From: Ophiostoma sp. CBS 140.51
Lineage: Eukaryota > Ascomycota > Sordariomycetes > Ophiostomatales > Ophiostomataceae
DNA length: 64,000 nt
Direction: 5' to 3'
NCBI GenBank assembly: GCA_029298735.1
Contig: JANSLP010000069.1
Coordinates: 1-64,000 of the forward strand
A program made the position numbers and the translations under genes. Each line of letters opens with the position of its first letter. Position 1 is the first letter of the stretch. The notes beneath the pieces are model-generated. The model ran no database searches. It was not told the origin of the DNA and worked only from the letters and a program-made list of their open reading frames with translations. Below, one piece after another: positions 1 to 11,200 of this stretch.

Positions 1-766
1 AGTTAAAATAAAATAAAATAAAAAGAGATGAATCACAAAATAATAGTCAAATTAAAAATAAACTTACACTGTACCTTAGAATGTGTGTCAATAAGCCATC
101 AACAAACAACATGCAAGTACACAAAATATATTTCTACATCAGGGGAGACGGCTACAATATGCTTCCTTTTTTTTCTTCCTCTTAGTTGTTCTCTCCAATT
201 ACATGCAATATCGCTCAAGTAGGGGACGCCGGGGAAGCCACCAGGCATTGTAGCACAAAGAAGCAAGGATTCTCCTTTCCCCTGTCCTATTCTCCGGAAC
301 AGGTACCCATGCGGTTAAAATATGCGGATTAAATTGTGTAACGAGATGCAGTCTGTGTCGAGTAGTTAATGGTGTTATGTGGTGTGGTGCCGTACATGTT
401 CCGTGGGACATTGTACATGGACGTGGTGCGCTTTGGACGTTGTTGATATATCAGACTCTCCTAGCAATAAAGGGCGCAAATGTACAAAGAAGCACATGAC
501 AGCACGGGGGAGAAAATATGTATGTATAAACTGGGGTGACAGATAATTATGCGAAGTGGTTGATAGGGAATAAATGACACAGACACACAAGACTATGAAA
601 ATAAACGAGAGAAAAACCCGAGAAATATAACTGGAATATTAACAATCGACCACAAGAAGATGGGGATGAAATGAGAAAATGACATGACATGAACAAGAGA
701 CAAAAAGTAAAAAGATATCAAAAATTAGGTACATGGGGGAAGGAAGAAGAAGACCAGGCCGTCCGT
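1..766. other. Left-edge intergenic sequence
   Basis: No supportable gene. The first 25 bases hold a short A-rich AAAAT repeat. The rest is AT-rich sequence downstream of svf1, and its right end probably contains the svf1 3' UTR. The open frames here are short and resemble no family. Confidence 0.5.
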
Positions 767-2088
767 TTACGAGATGAACGTGGCCTCAGCAAACAGCTGT
801 CCAGACTCAGTCACCTCGGGGGCGTCGCCCTTCTTGATCTTGAGCGCCAGCTTCGTCTCGCGCGGGTAGTACTGGTAGATGAAGGGCTTGGTGCCGGCGA
901 CGCTGCCGGCAATCTTCTTGACGAAGCCAGGCACCTCGGCCATGACGTCTATCCGGTCCAGACGCTCCTCGAGACCGCCCTCAAGCACGGCCTCAATCTT
1001 GCTGCCGTCCTTGGCTGTGCCGGACCAGGTGTACTTAACCTGCGTCGGCTCGGGCCAGTCGTTCTCGGTGTCCTCCTTGGTGGCGACGTGGGTGGCGGTC
1101 TCGCCGGTGCCGGCAAAGACAATCTCGCCGTCACGGGCAATACCACCGACAGTGACAACGGTGGAGCCGTAGGAGGGCGGAGTGATGAACTGCATGAGGA
1201 CGGCCGAGTGCTCGGGGCCCTGGAAGTTGGCAAAGTTCCAGCGGGCGGCCAGATGGTGGGGCTTCATGCCTTGGAGGGCGTGGATGAAGAGGGCGCGGCC
1301 ACCGGCAAAGTCAATGGGGCCGTCCTCCTTGGTCGTAATTGTACCCGAAGCGACGCAGCGGGGCCAGAAGACGTGGCGCATGGAACCCCAGGGGTTCTTG
1401 AGGTCGGTACCGAATAGGGTCTTGCCGGTCTTGCCGACCTGGAAGCCGGGGGCGGTGCGCTTGATGACGAGATTGACGACGGCGCGGTCGTCGTTGTGGG
1501 ACTTGATGGAGTAGGATGTGCCGTCCTCGGAAAGCTCGACGGCGCAGTCGGCGGCGTAGAACGATTGCATGTCCTCGCTGAACTCGTGGTTCTTGAGGGG
1601 CGTGGAGCTCCAGAGGGTCTCCTTCTTGGCGTCGTTGACGTAAAAGATCTTGGTGTTGAACTGGCACGTGGTGCGGATGCCGCTGTATGTGTTAGTAGGT
1701 GTGTGCAGTGGACGGCAAAGAGTATGGGATGACGAGGCTTCGCCTCGCCGGAAAGACGTACGCAACGTTGTTGTAGATGACCTGGACAAAGATGGTCGGG
1801 CCGTTGTCCGAGGTAATGTAAAACACCTGCGTCTCAACACAGGTCGACTCCATGGCGGTCCACTTCAGGTCGGCAGAGGTGGTCTCGGTGTAGGGCGTCT
1901 CCTTGGCCTCCTCAGCCACGGACAGGATGGCGGACGGCCCGTACTCAGGCTCCTGGGTGCCGGCCACATTGGCGAGTCTAGGGAGGGAAGGAAGATGTCA
2001 GCAAGTCTGTATGTATAGATGGATGGGTAGGAATGTGGATATAGATGTGATGGGACAATACGAACGTCTGCTGGGCCCATTTAAACAT
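767..2088 (-). CDS. svf1: Svf1-like survival factor (oxidative-stress / ceramide transport family)
   Basis: Three exons on the minus strand, 2088-2066, 1977-1762 and 1682-767, give 384 residues. Exon 1 is only 23 bases and encodes MFKWAQQ. It joins to TLANVAGTQEP at phase 2, restoring the N-terminus conserved in fungal Svf1 proteins. Exon 2 carries the ETQVFYITSDNG and FVQVIYNNVA blocks. Exon 3 continues with GIRTTCQFNTKIF and the long beta-rich body. No signal peptide or membrane span is visible. Family knowledge: yeast Svf1 is a lipocalin-like protein needed for survival under oxidative stress and implicated in ceramide transfer from ER to Golgi. Intron 2 has a normal GTACGT donor. Intron 1 uses GTTCGT, weaker than its neighbours, but no other nearby GT keeps the conserved residues in frame. 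The gene is divergent from the uL11m gene across about 1.4 kb. Confidence 0.9.
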
Positions 2089-3464
2089 GTTGGGTGGTTT
2101 TGTATGGGAATCGGTGGGAGAGAAGGGTATAGTGTGTTGTTTTTTGGTAGAGTGACGTTATCGAGAGTCGATGCCGTCTTCTGATATCGGAAAATCGATC
2201 GAGGGCGGGCGAGCACTTGGCAAAAAGAAGGGATGTGTCGGGAAGGATATGTCGGAAGGAAAAAGAGATGGGCGGCGGTTCAACAATGGCGAGACGGAGA
2301 GAAGTGGTTGGTCTGACAGGTCTGGCACTTGTTGAGAAGTTGAGATTTGTATTTTGGAGGGGACTTTTTCTTCACCGCCAAAAGTTGCAAAACTGATTTA
2401 CTACGTATTTTCCCTTTATTATCTTGTCAGGTTCCAAGGGAGGAAAGAGAAGGAGGGGAGGAGGCAACAAGCGTGGTGTGCTGTGCTGTTTCCGTCGTGG
2501 GCAAGAGCAAAGGTAGGGAAAGCTCAGTCAGGTCAGGTCAGGCCTGGGCCACCAAAAGCAGCAAAAAGGAAAGAACGGACAAGGGAGATTTTTGGGATAG
2601 CGCCCGCCAGCTCCATAAAACTACGACTGATCAACTGAACAAGGAGCAAATAAGGCCGCGGGACGTCACGACCTGTGGGTTCTTTCTGTTTTTGAGTGGC
2701 TTTTTGAGTGGCTCTTTCTGCTGTTGATGGGTCGTTTAGGTCAGTTTTATCGTTTAGGTCTGCCGCTCTTTCCATTCTTTCGCTCTTAACTCTTTCTGCT
2801 CTTTGCGGTTGCCGTGCTTCGTAGCTCGGTCCAGTTGTTGCTGGGAAGGTGCGAATGAGCGAGATGCAAGCTTCTCTGGCGGGGCAGGCAGGCATGGGGG
2901 CATGCGCTGTCATAGAAAAGAAAGTTTGCCCCTCCAGGTGGTCCGGTCGTGCTTGCCTAGAAAGTGGTGCGTGGGCAGCGTGGCTGGCAAGGGAGGCGCT
3001 GTCTTTCGCCTGTGGTGTCGCTGTGATGTGCTGTCTCACTTAAAGGTACAGCTGTAGCCTGGCTCTGAGACATCTTTATTCCACACGACACCACACAAAC
3101 AGCGCTACGAACAAAGCCCCTGCATAGCGCTCGACCGCAACCATCCCTGCTGCAGGCGCCGTGCTCCAGTGACAAAGGCCTTCTGTATTCCACCCCGCTT
3201 CGGCTTTCCTGACTTGTGGATTACTCGGAGCATCCACTGTATTGCACGTGACTTGGCGTATTTTGTCTGCAACCAGCAACCGCTCTCGCTCTCGGCACTA
3301 TGGCTGGTGCTTTCTGTGGCTGAAGCTTTTTTTTTCCTGAATTGGATTTTTGAGGTCTCGCGACTGAACATCACCAGACGGCACGAGAACGACGAAACGA
3401 CCACGCTTGACTACCCCGACGACCCTTCAACGCCCCCAATTGTTCTCACACCCCCACACACAAC
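2089..3464. promoter_or_regulatory. Divergent intergenic region svf1 / MRPL19
   Basis: Shared upstream region of two divergently transcribed genes. It holds a GTCAG triplet repeat (about 2525-2542), a GACGTCA CRE-like core (2662-2668), a perfect 12-base tandem duplication (2689-2700 and 2701-2712) and an 11-base direct repeat (2732-2742 and 2750-2760). The open frames here show no recognisable protein. Confidence 0.5.
2689..2760. repeat. Short direct repeats in the svf1/MRPL19 intergenic region
   Basis: TTTTTGAGTGGC is present twice head to tail (2689-2712). TCGTTTAGGTC is present twice, offset by 18 bases (2732 and 2750). All copies are exact. They could be slipped-strand duplications or paired protein-binding sites. 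Confidence 0.7.
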
Positions 3465-4088
3465 ATGTCAAAACGCGCAGCCGGCCCCGTCGACCAGATG
3501 GTCAAGCTGATTGTCGGCGCCGGCCAGGCCAGTCCCAGTCCTCCGGTCGGTCCGGCTCTTGGTTCCAAGGGTATCAAGTCCATGGATTTCTGCAAGGTAT
3601 GTTTGTCCTCGCTGCGCTCGATTCCCGCTGCGCTTGCTTTACGCTGCGCTGGCTTTTCTTGCTGCGCTCGCTTCTCCCGTGCTCCGTTTGGCTTGGGCAT
3701 CGCCCTCGCTTGTTCTCCCTTCGCTCAAACAAGCTTGTGCTAACACGTCCAGGAATTCAACGCTCGCACCGCACACTTGACCCCCGGCACACCACTCCCC
3801 GTCCGCGTCATCGTCCGCCCCGACCGCACATTCCACTTTGACGTCCGCACCCCGCAGACCTCGTGGCTGCTGCTCAACACCGCCGAAGTGCCCGAGGGCA
3901 AGGGCGGCAAGCGCCGCGGCGCACAAAAGCCCGGCACGGAGACGGTCGGTACTGTCAGCCTGAAGCACGTCTACGAGATTGCCAAGATCAAGCAGAGCGA
4001 GCAGCGGCTGTCGGGTCTGTCGCTGGAGAGCTTGTGCCGGTCCATTATTTACCAGGCCAAGTCGATGGGTGTTTCTGTTGTGGCGTAA
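3465..4088 (+). CDS. MRPL19: Mitochondrial large-subunit ribosomal protein uL11m (MRPL19 type)
   Basis: Two exons, 3465-3596 and 3753-4088, encode 155 residues, close to yeast Mrpl19. The N-terminal block VKLIVGAGQASPSPPVGPALGSKG is the uL11 signature with the Pro-rich turn. The C-terminal RNA-binding half contains GTVSLKHVYEIAKIK and ends with IIYQAKSMGVSVVA, the usual L11 rRNA-binding tail. The protein acts at the GTPase-associated centre of the mitoribosome. There is no long cleavable presequence, as in other fungal uL11m proteins. The intron (3597-3752, GTATGT..CAG) contains a degenerate repeat. The start ATG follows an ACAAC context and lies just before the conserved domain. Confidence 0.95.
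3611..3670 (+). repeat. Degenerate GCTGCGCT repeat inside the MRPL19 intron
   Basis: GCTGCGCT occurs at 3611, 3627, 3643 and 3661, so the period is 16-18 bases within the 156-base intron. The flanks between copies are pyrimidine-rich and less conserved. Confidence 0.7.
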
Positions 4089-5148
4089 CCGAACGTCTCT
4101 GTTCTTTTTCTCTTTTATCCCCCCTCCTCTCTTTTCTCCCTTCTTCTCTGTACATTTTGGATGGCTGTACGATACCTTTTCACCTTTCTTCCTTCTCTTT
4201 CCTGGCAACGTGTGTGTAGGATATAGGGCACACACAAAGACAAAAAGCATATCCCTGTTGCAAAGATTTTAGATGCAACATTTATGAAGCGAGCATATAC
4301 TCAAATAAACATTTGACGATACAAGAAGCCTGCTAGACTGTGAAAGAAGTATATGACTAAGAAAACTGTGCAGTTTACAGACACAATGCAGAATTGCTGC
4401 AGATCCTGTAGCCTCTTCATCTGATAATCCGCGAACCATCTGCTCATTCATAAATCATGTGCAAATTCCTACACATTTCTGCTACACATTTCTGATCTTC
4501 TTTAACGTTTCTTTCGCCAAATTCATCAAACTAAATGGCACAATCGACGTCATATGCCATACAAAATCATACCTTTAAATGTTCTTCCAGACTCTCCAAT
4601 TGGCGTAAATTGCTGACGCCAGCACCAAACGGCTAACACGCTACCGTTCCACTTCAGCCTTACCAACAGAAAGTCCTCCCAGGGACTGTCAGGAACAGAT
4701 GCAAAAAAAGTCGAGAACACAACTGACGTCGATTGTCCCTGACATTCTTTTCTTCCTTCTCCCGTCAAAACCCTTCTTCTGCACAGCCTTGCATATTTAC
4801 TCTGCCCAGTGTGGCTTGCCTCTTTCCCGAAGGATTTGTCGGACTGTCCATTGTTCCTTCCTCTTGGGCTTTTTAGGCCTCTGCTGCTGACGTCGCAACT
4901 TCGCCCCGCTTTTATTCGACGACATTCAACTCAATCGTCCTTCCCTCCCGCCAGCATCACCCTTTTCGCGATACACGTTGTCGTCACCCCTCTATCGTCA
5001 CCAAGCGAGACAGATTAGGCGCCAGCGATAGCTATTGTCTCCCGAGGCCCCGTTCTTTCATTTCGTCTCATCATCTCTCCTTTACAACGAACAAAAACGC
5101 TACGCCGCTCGTGATACGTCCACACCAAAACCCCACAGCTCGCCAGCC
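4089..5148. promoter_or_regulatory. MRPL19 3' region and promoter of the bZIP gene
   Basis: The first part is T/C-rich and probably the MRPL19 3' UTR. From 4545 to 4895 it carries three exact copies of the octamer TGACGTCG (see separate entry). The stretch from about 4900 to 5148 is pyrimidine-rich and probably the leader of the bZIP gene. No coding sequence is supported. Confidence 0.55.
4545..4895. promoter_or_regulatory. Three TGACGTCG (CRE/ATF-type) sites upstream of the bZIP gene
   Basis: The octamer is on the plus strand at 4724-4731 and 4888-4895 and on the minus strand at 4545-4552 (read as CGACGTCA). All share the GACGTC core bound by ATF/CREB-class bZIP proteins. They lie about 600, 420 and 255 bases upstream of the bZIP start codon. 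Confidence 0.55.
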
Positions 5149-8039
5149 ATGGCTACGATTATGGGCACCAGGCCGTCGCCGCCTGTTCCTGTTGAGAGCA
5201 CATTGTCTGCCGAACAGACAATGTCTGATGCTCGGCCTTCGACAGGCCGTGCTGCTACTGCCACCACCAAAGGAGCTCGCGGCGCATCGGCAGCCAACAA
5301 GCCCGTCAAAGCATCCAAGACGAAGACGCCCAATGGCGCCAACAGCGACCACCGCAAAGAACAGAACCGCATTGCCTCGCGGAATTATCGTAAGTGCCAC
5401 CGACTCTGCATATTTTGTGTATTTTAGGATGCCAGCTGGACTTTGCTGACACCACCACAGGGGAAAAGCGGAAGCACAAGCTGGCTCTTCTGCAGCAGAT
5501 TCTCCACGAACCATCAGCGAGTGAAGGTGCATCGGCCGCCAAAGCTGCATCTGCATCTGCGTCTGCACCCAACACCACTGCACCTCCGTTTAGTACGGCC
5601 ACCGCCGCCGCCTCAGTCGCTCAAGATGTGGACACATTGGGCGGTATCCTGCCCGACTTCCAGCCCATCCTGTCTAGCTTGATGCCAGCCAATCTGCTGG
5701 CGCCAGAGGCGGAGGGTGGCTCTTCAACAATACCGCCAACACCTCTCGTCGCACCCCCACCGTCATCATCATCAACAATACCGATGCCGAACCAGGCACC
5801 AGAGCCGCTCGACGAGTTTGCGGCGTGGGCCGCCTCGAATCTGCCGGCAGCCATGGCAGCCAACTCGCCCCGCTCGCAAAGGATGACATCACTCCCAGCA
5901 TCTGCGTCTGGATCCGGATCTCGGTCTACATCTACATCTACATCTACCCCGATCCCTGCCCTCTCCTCGTCGTCTGCAGGTGCCACGGCGTCCGATCTTT
6001 TAGATATGCCCATGCTCCAGCCGTGGCTGATTCCCTTTTCGAGCGACCAAAACATCTTTACTCCCTTCCTCACAAACACGACTCTCAGCAACGCCGTCCC
6101 TTCTGCAGCGATTGTCACTGGAACACGCACCACAGCTGCTACCGGCCGTTCACATCCACCGCCGGCTGCTGTGACGGATGTAACTGACTTGGATGAGACC
6201 TTTGATCCAGCCATTGATGTTGATCAGTTTATGAGCGGTTCCGACAACCAGCAGCAAGGCAGCAACTCAGACAACCTCTTTTCGGACCTGATGATGCGCT
6301 CAGACTTTTCTACTTCCTATTTTGCAACACAAAGCTACCACAACTTACAAGGAACCTTTGGAGCGTCAACAACCGGCGCAGCCGCAGCCGTCGGCTCTTC
6401 TATGCCACTGCCCTTTACCTCTCCCTCTCCCAACAGCCACGCCCAGAACCACCAGCAACGACAGCAGCCGGCATCAAGGCCCAACACAACGACACTCCCC
6501 TCCCGACCTTCACCTCGCCCTTTCTTCCAGACACTCGCATCGCCCTCCGACACAACAGGCAACAGCTCGTCTGGGCCTCCACCCAACTTTTTGCCATACA
6601 CAAGCGCTTCACCAAAAGCAACGGGAGACATGGCGCGGGAACCTTCGCGGAAGACGCGCAAGAAGAACAAGCCTGTGGTGCGTGCCATGCTGCAGTACGT
6701 CCAGACGCTCTCGCCGCACCAGAAGCGGCTTATCTTGCAAGCTTTGTTGGATGGCGAGGGTGGTGCTGACGGCGAGGGAGGAGACGACGATAACGAGATG
6801 GGCGACGACAATGACGACGAGCGCATCGAGGAGATTGACAATGCCGAAGATGACAGCGACGATACCAATGGCGGCAGAAGCAATCACAGCAACAAGAGCA
6901 AGGCCAGCCAGGACAGAACCGCGACGAAAAAGACGGCTTTCCTTTCCCGCCGCGAAGACCGTCGTCGCCAAGTTATTGCCCGCTGGAACAGTGCCAAATT
7001 TGCCGAAGAAATCGGTGTGGGCGGCGGTGACCCAGGGACAGGCTTTTCGTTTTCGTCATCGTCCTCGCCTTCTTCGTCCTCGGCCTCACCTTCTTCGGGC
7101 GCCTCGACCATCGAAGCCACCAACTTTGCCAGCATCGCTTTGAGCGGCTTCGACGGACCCAATGGTCTGACAGGACCCATCCACCATGGCCAGCCGCCCA
7201 ATGGGATTTACGGTGCCAACTTTGGCGCTGAACCGGGCGCCCGCCCATACTTCCCTGTGCCGCTCATGGTTATGAATTTGCAGTGCCGCCGTATGGGTTT
7301 CCGTGCTGTCGTCCTGCAAAACTGTCTGGCCTGTGGCCTCACAAATCCCGACTTGATGTTTGACGAGGCCGCCTGCTACGATGAAGACCTCGAACCGGCC
7401 AGTCCCTTCTCCCTTAATGCAGACGAAGCCCGTGCCGTTGTCTTGCAGGGAGCAGGCCGTATTGCGGCCGTCGTTGCCGCTGTGCGCCAGAGTCTCGCTC
7501 GTGCCGGCAAGACACCACCGCGCGACCTGCAGCCCGTCGATGCCCAGATTCTGGTCGCCCACCACCCGTACATTGACATTATCCCCTTCAAGGGGTTCCG
7601 TGCACGGGTGTTGGCGTTGCTGGCCGAGATGGAGGCTGCCGAGGAGGTCGCGGCGGCTGTCCAAAAGAACAACAGTGCCGACGGTGTGGTGGACACCCCC
7701 CCCGGTGGTCGCGGCAACGAAACCCCTTGCCTGCTCGATGAAGACGAGCTGTGTTACGATATGAACGTCGCCGAGGGCCTTGTGTGCTGGGGTTCACAAA
7801 TGGGCAACGCCGGTGCGGGCATGTCGGCGCAAGCCAAGCGGGATAGCGACTCGTCCCGGGATATGCGGGCGTGTTTGCCGTGGGATATGCGCAGTTGGGA
7901 GCCGCAGGTGTGGTTCCTGAAGAAGTACTGGTTCCTCGTGGGCGGCTGGGACGACGACATGTGGCGGAACTGCCGGTGGTGGCACAGTATGCGTGGCGAC
8001 GACCTGGACTATTCCGTGTTTGCGTCGCCGGGGTACTAG
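5149..8039 (+). CDS. bZIP transcription factor with DUF3425 C-terminal domain
   Basis: Two exons, 5149-5389 and 5461-8039, encode 939 residues. The splice joins RIASRNY to REKRKHKLALLQQIL, rebuilding the basic region with the N-x2-A-x2-(N/R)-Y-R signature of the AP-1/DUF3425 group. The zipper is very short: a proline and an Ala/Ser-rich tract follow after about one and a half heptads. Residues of roughly 100-500 are low-complexity Ser/Pro/Thr/Gln. A basic patch (RKTRKKNKP) and the helix MLQYVQTLSPHQKRLILQALL precede a long acidic stretch. The C-terminal 270 residues match DUF3425: FPVPLMVMNLQCRRMGF, HHPYIDIIPFKGFR and an end rich in Trp (SWEPQVWFLKKYWFLVGGWDDDMWRNCRWW). This domain is restricted to fungal bZIP proteins; its target genes cannot be inferred here. 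If the intron were retained, translation would stop inside it, leaving a short product ending in the basic region. Confidence 0.9.
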
Positions 8040-8248
8040 GGTTAGGGTGGAGGAGAAACGGAAACGATATAAAGGAAACGATATATGGACAATCTAACGT
8101 GTATGATGCAATCTATGACCTGGGATGAGTATTTTGTCTATCCTCTCCTCTTATTTTAACATTTCTGACAGTTCTAACTGTATGATGATACTGTGCAATG
8201 CCTGTCGTGACTCGTAAATTCGTAATGTGGTGTCTCCATGGCCGCCTT

Positions 8249-11200
8249 CTATTCCTCGTCGAGGTCTCTTTGCATTTCGAGTTCTGCATCTGGTTAGCAA
8301 CGGCCAAAATGGTTGAGAGACAGAAGGCATACTTACGCCATATTCGGTTGGCCGACTCGGTGATGATGTGTGCCTTCTCGAGCAGCTTCTCCTTGAATTT
8401 GACCTCGTTGCGGTCGTCGCCAAACCGGACCTTGCTCGCTTGGGCTTGCAGTAGGACGGGCAACAGTTCCTGCGGGTCGGCATTGGCCACAGCCGCCACC
8501 GTCTTGAACCCATTTTCCCAAAAGACGCGCGCCGTCCGACTCTTGACAAAAGTAATGCGAGCGAGGGCCAACAAATCGGCTTTCGCGCCGGCCTTGAGCC
8601 GGTCGACAAAATGCTCCAGCACAGAAGCCATGGCACCCCATCCCATGTGCTCGCAAAATTTAATCATACCAGCAGCAAACCCTTCACACGTCTGCGCCAG
8701 TGTCTGGACTGCACCCCGTGGTGTGTCGTACTTTAGCGCCACGCGGTGCACCGGCATCTCGTTGCAGAGGTCGCGCAGCTGGAGGGCGAGGTAGAACCGC
8801 CGGTAGATCCGGGCCGTGGCCTTTTCCGCAGGTGTCGTTTCCTTGAGCGTGCCGCCGTGCAGCATTTTGCTGATGACGCTCGGCTTTAGGCCCAAGAACC
8901 GAAGCACTCTCAGGCCGCTCTCGTCGAGCCCTTCCATCTCGTTCCAGAACCGGCGCCAGTCGACACTGCCACCACCCGCGTCGTGCACAGGTGTAAATGT
9001 GTACAAGACGTGCATCTCGCCGTCAAGGACAAACGCCTGGAGGGCCCGTTGGAGCTCGCCATGGATAAAGACGGCATCGGCTGGGTCGAGAGCAGAGGCC
9101 ACAACGGCCTTGCCGAGACGTGTCGGCTCAAAGTTGCCAAAATTGTCAAATTCGACGAACCCAGTCGTCTGCAGAGCTTCCAAACTTGACTCGGTATCAT
9201 CCTGGAGACTGGCCGGCAGCTCCTGGTTTTCGGGGGGAATCTCACTGTACTCGTTCGCCCCGCCCACCAAAGCATGGAAGAGCATCGTTTTCCGGACATA
9301 GGACTCTAGAGACTCACGGCTTGTGGCCAGTCGGACAGCAATGACTTCCAGCAGTGCCCGCTGTAGACGTCGTTTGTTCGTCTTCGTATTCAATGTTTCT
9401 GTCTCTGTCTCTTCCTTTCTTGCCTTTTTGTTAGTAGCCTCATTCTCATCTGCATCATCACCGGCAAGACAGCTCGACACGTGTGGCAGCTCAGCATGCA
9501 TTAAGTCCACCACGTCGTCCACATCCGTACTGCGGCAGCACAGGTACGTCTCACCCAGCTCGTCCTTGCCTTTCCGTCCCGCACGGCCACGCATCTGCCG
9601 CAGCAGCGCCGGTCCCACGAGCTCACGACCCATGCGGGCATTGTGCAGGATCACACGGCGTGCTGGTAAGTTGATGCCCGCCGCCAGGCCACAGGTGGCG
9701 ACAATGACTTTAAGCACTCCCGTATCGTAGGCGTTGGCGACGAGATCACGTTCTTCGGTCGTCATGCCGGCATGATGGAAACCAACACCGGCCAAAATCG
9801 TCTGACTTAGGTTGGTATCGACACCGCCGCTGGCTGTGACGGCCTGTAGTTCACCGAGCAGATCGAGACGCGCTTCCCACACCTCGGTTCCTAACTCGTC
9901 TAGCGTCGCAGGCAGAACACGGCTGATCAACAGGGCATCAGACTCGGAGGCGGCACGGCTGGCGGCAAAGATGAGGGCACCGTAGCCGGCGCGGGCGATT
10001 TCGTTGGCGAGGGCAACGACGGCATTGGTAACTGGATCCTGCAGAGACTTGTGCTCCGTCTGTAGAATTCTTCGGAGTGGCGCTGTCAGAGGCAATTTGA
10101 TGTCTTTGACCTCTTGCGAGGCACTGAAACTGCCGTTGCCGTCGACTGTCTGGGCCATTGTAGCTTCGGCTGAGTAGATGCAGCCGTCATAAACAAGATG
10201 CTCCTCGATGGGGACGGGTCGGTATTTGGTTTGGTACGAAAACGCCCCCAGCCACTGGGCGAGCAGTTCGATGTTCTGGAAGTGTTAGTTGCAGTCAATA
10301 TCATATCATTGGAGAGTCGTCTTGCTCACATTCAATGTCGCACTCATGCCGATGATCTGGATGTGGTTCTCTAGACATAGGAGCTTCGTGGCCAGTAATT
10401 CCAGCAAGTAGCCACGGTGGGCATCATCAATCATGTGCAGTTCGTCAAGCACGACAACTTTGAGGTCACCAACGGTGCACTCGTCAATGGCTGTGTTGAT
10501 CAGAGTGTTGGCCTTTTCAATGGTAGCCACGCCGATATCAAAGTCGGTCCACGTCGCGCGGATCTTGGCACCGCCAAAGAAACCCACGACTCTCAGGTTG
10601 TCGCCCTGAAAGGGCACACCCTCGACGACTCGGCGAAGCCACCGCACCTTTTCCTGAACCAGAGCAACGAAAGGCAGAACCAGCAATGCTTTGGGCCGGT
10701 TGGCTCTCGGTCCTCTTGTCGGAGGGCCCATTGACATGGACTGTGTTGCTTCACCATCGACAGACGCCAAGACCCGTCGCAGCATGAGGACATCAGCTAC
10801 GAGCGACTTGCCACCGCCTGTTGGTGCTGCATAAACGAGGCTCTTTGTGCCGTCCAAGAGTTCTCCTCGCCCTCCAGCAACACTGCCGTCACTGCCCCCG
10901 AGCAGACACTGTTTCTGCCATGGGTAGATGGACTTGATGCCCATGCTGGCCAAATTGGCAACGATTTGTGGTGGTAGACCGTAGCAAGGGTGAGAGAGCG
11001 AGAGCATTGGATCATGTGCAATCGTGGGTGTGGCACTCAGTACGCGGCGTTGCGAGTATTCGGTCGTGCCCTTGGGTAGCCAGGGCAGTCCTGGCGTGGG
11101 CGTAGGCGTGGACGTGGGCTTCCCCGAGAAGGGATCTGTGGCTGCATCAACAATAGCACCGGCCATGATGCGAGACGGCATCATCGGAATGGAAGATACA

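Noticed and set aside
689..1417. 242-residue plus-strand open frame
   Set aside because: It is antisense to svf1 exon 3; the Gly/Leu-rich content is a mirror of its GC-rich codons.
8034..8050. Telomere-like TAGGGTTAGGG after the bZIP stop codon
   Set aside because: Only about one and a half units, with no further repeats; chance occurrence is likely and the surroundings are normal genic sequence.
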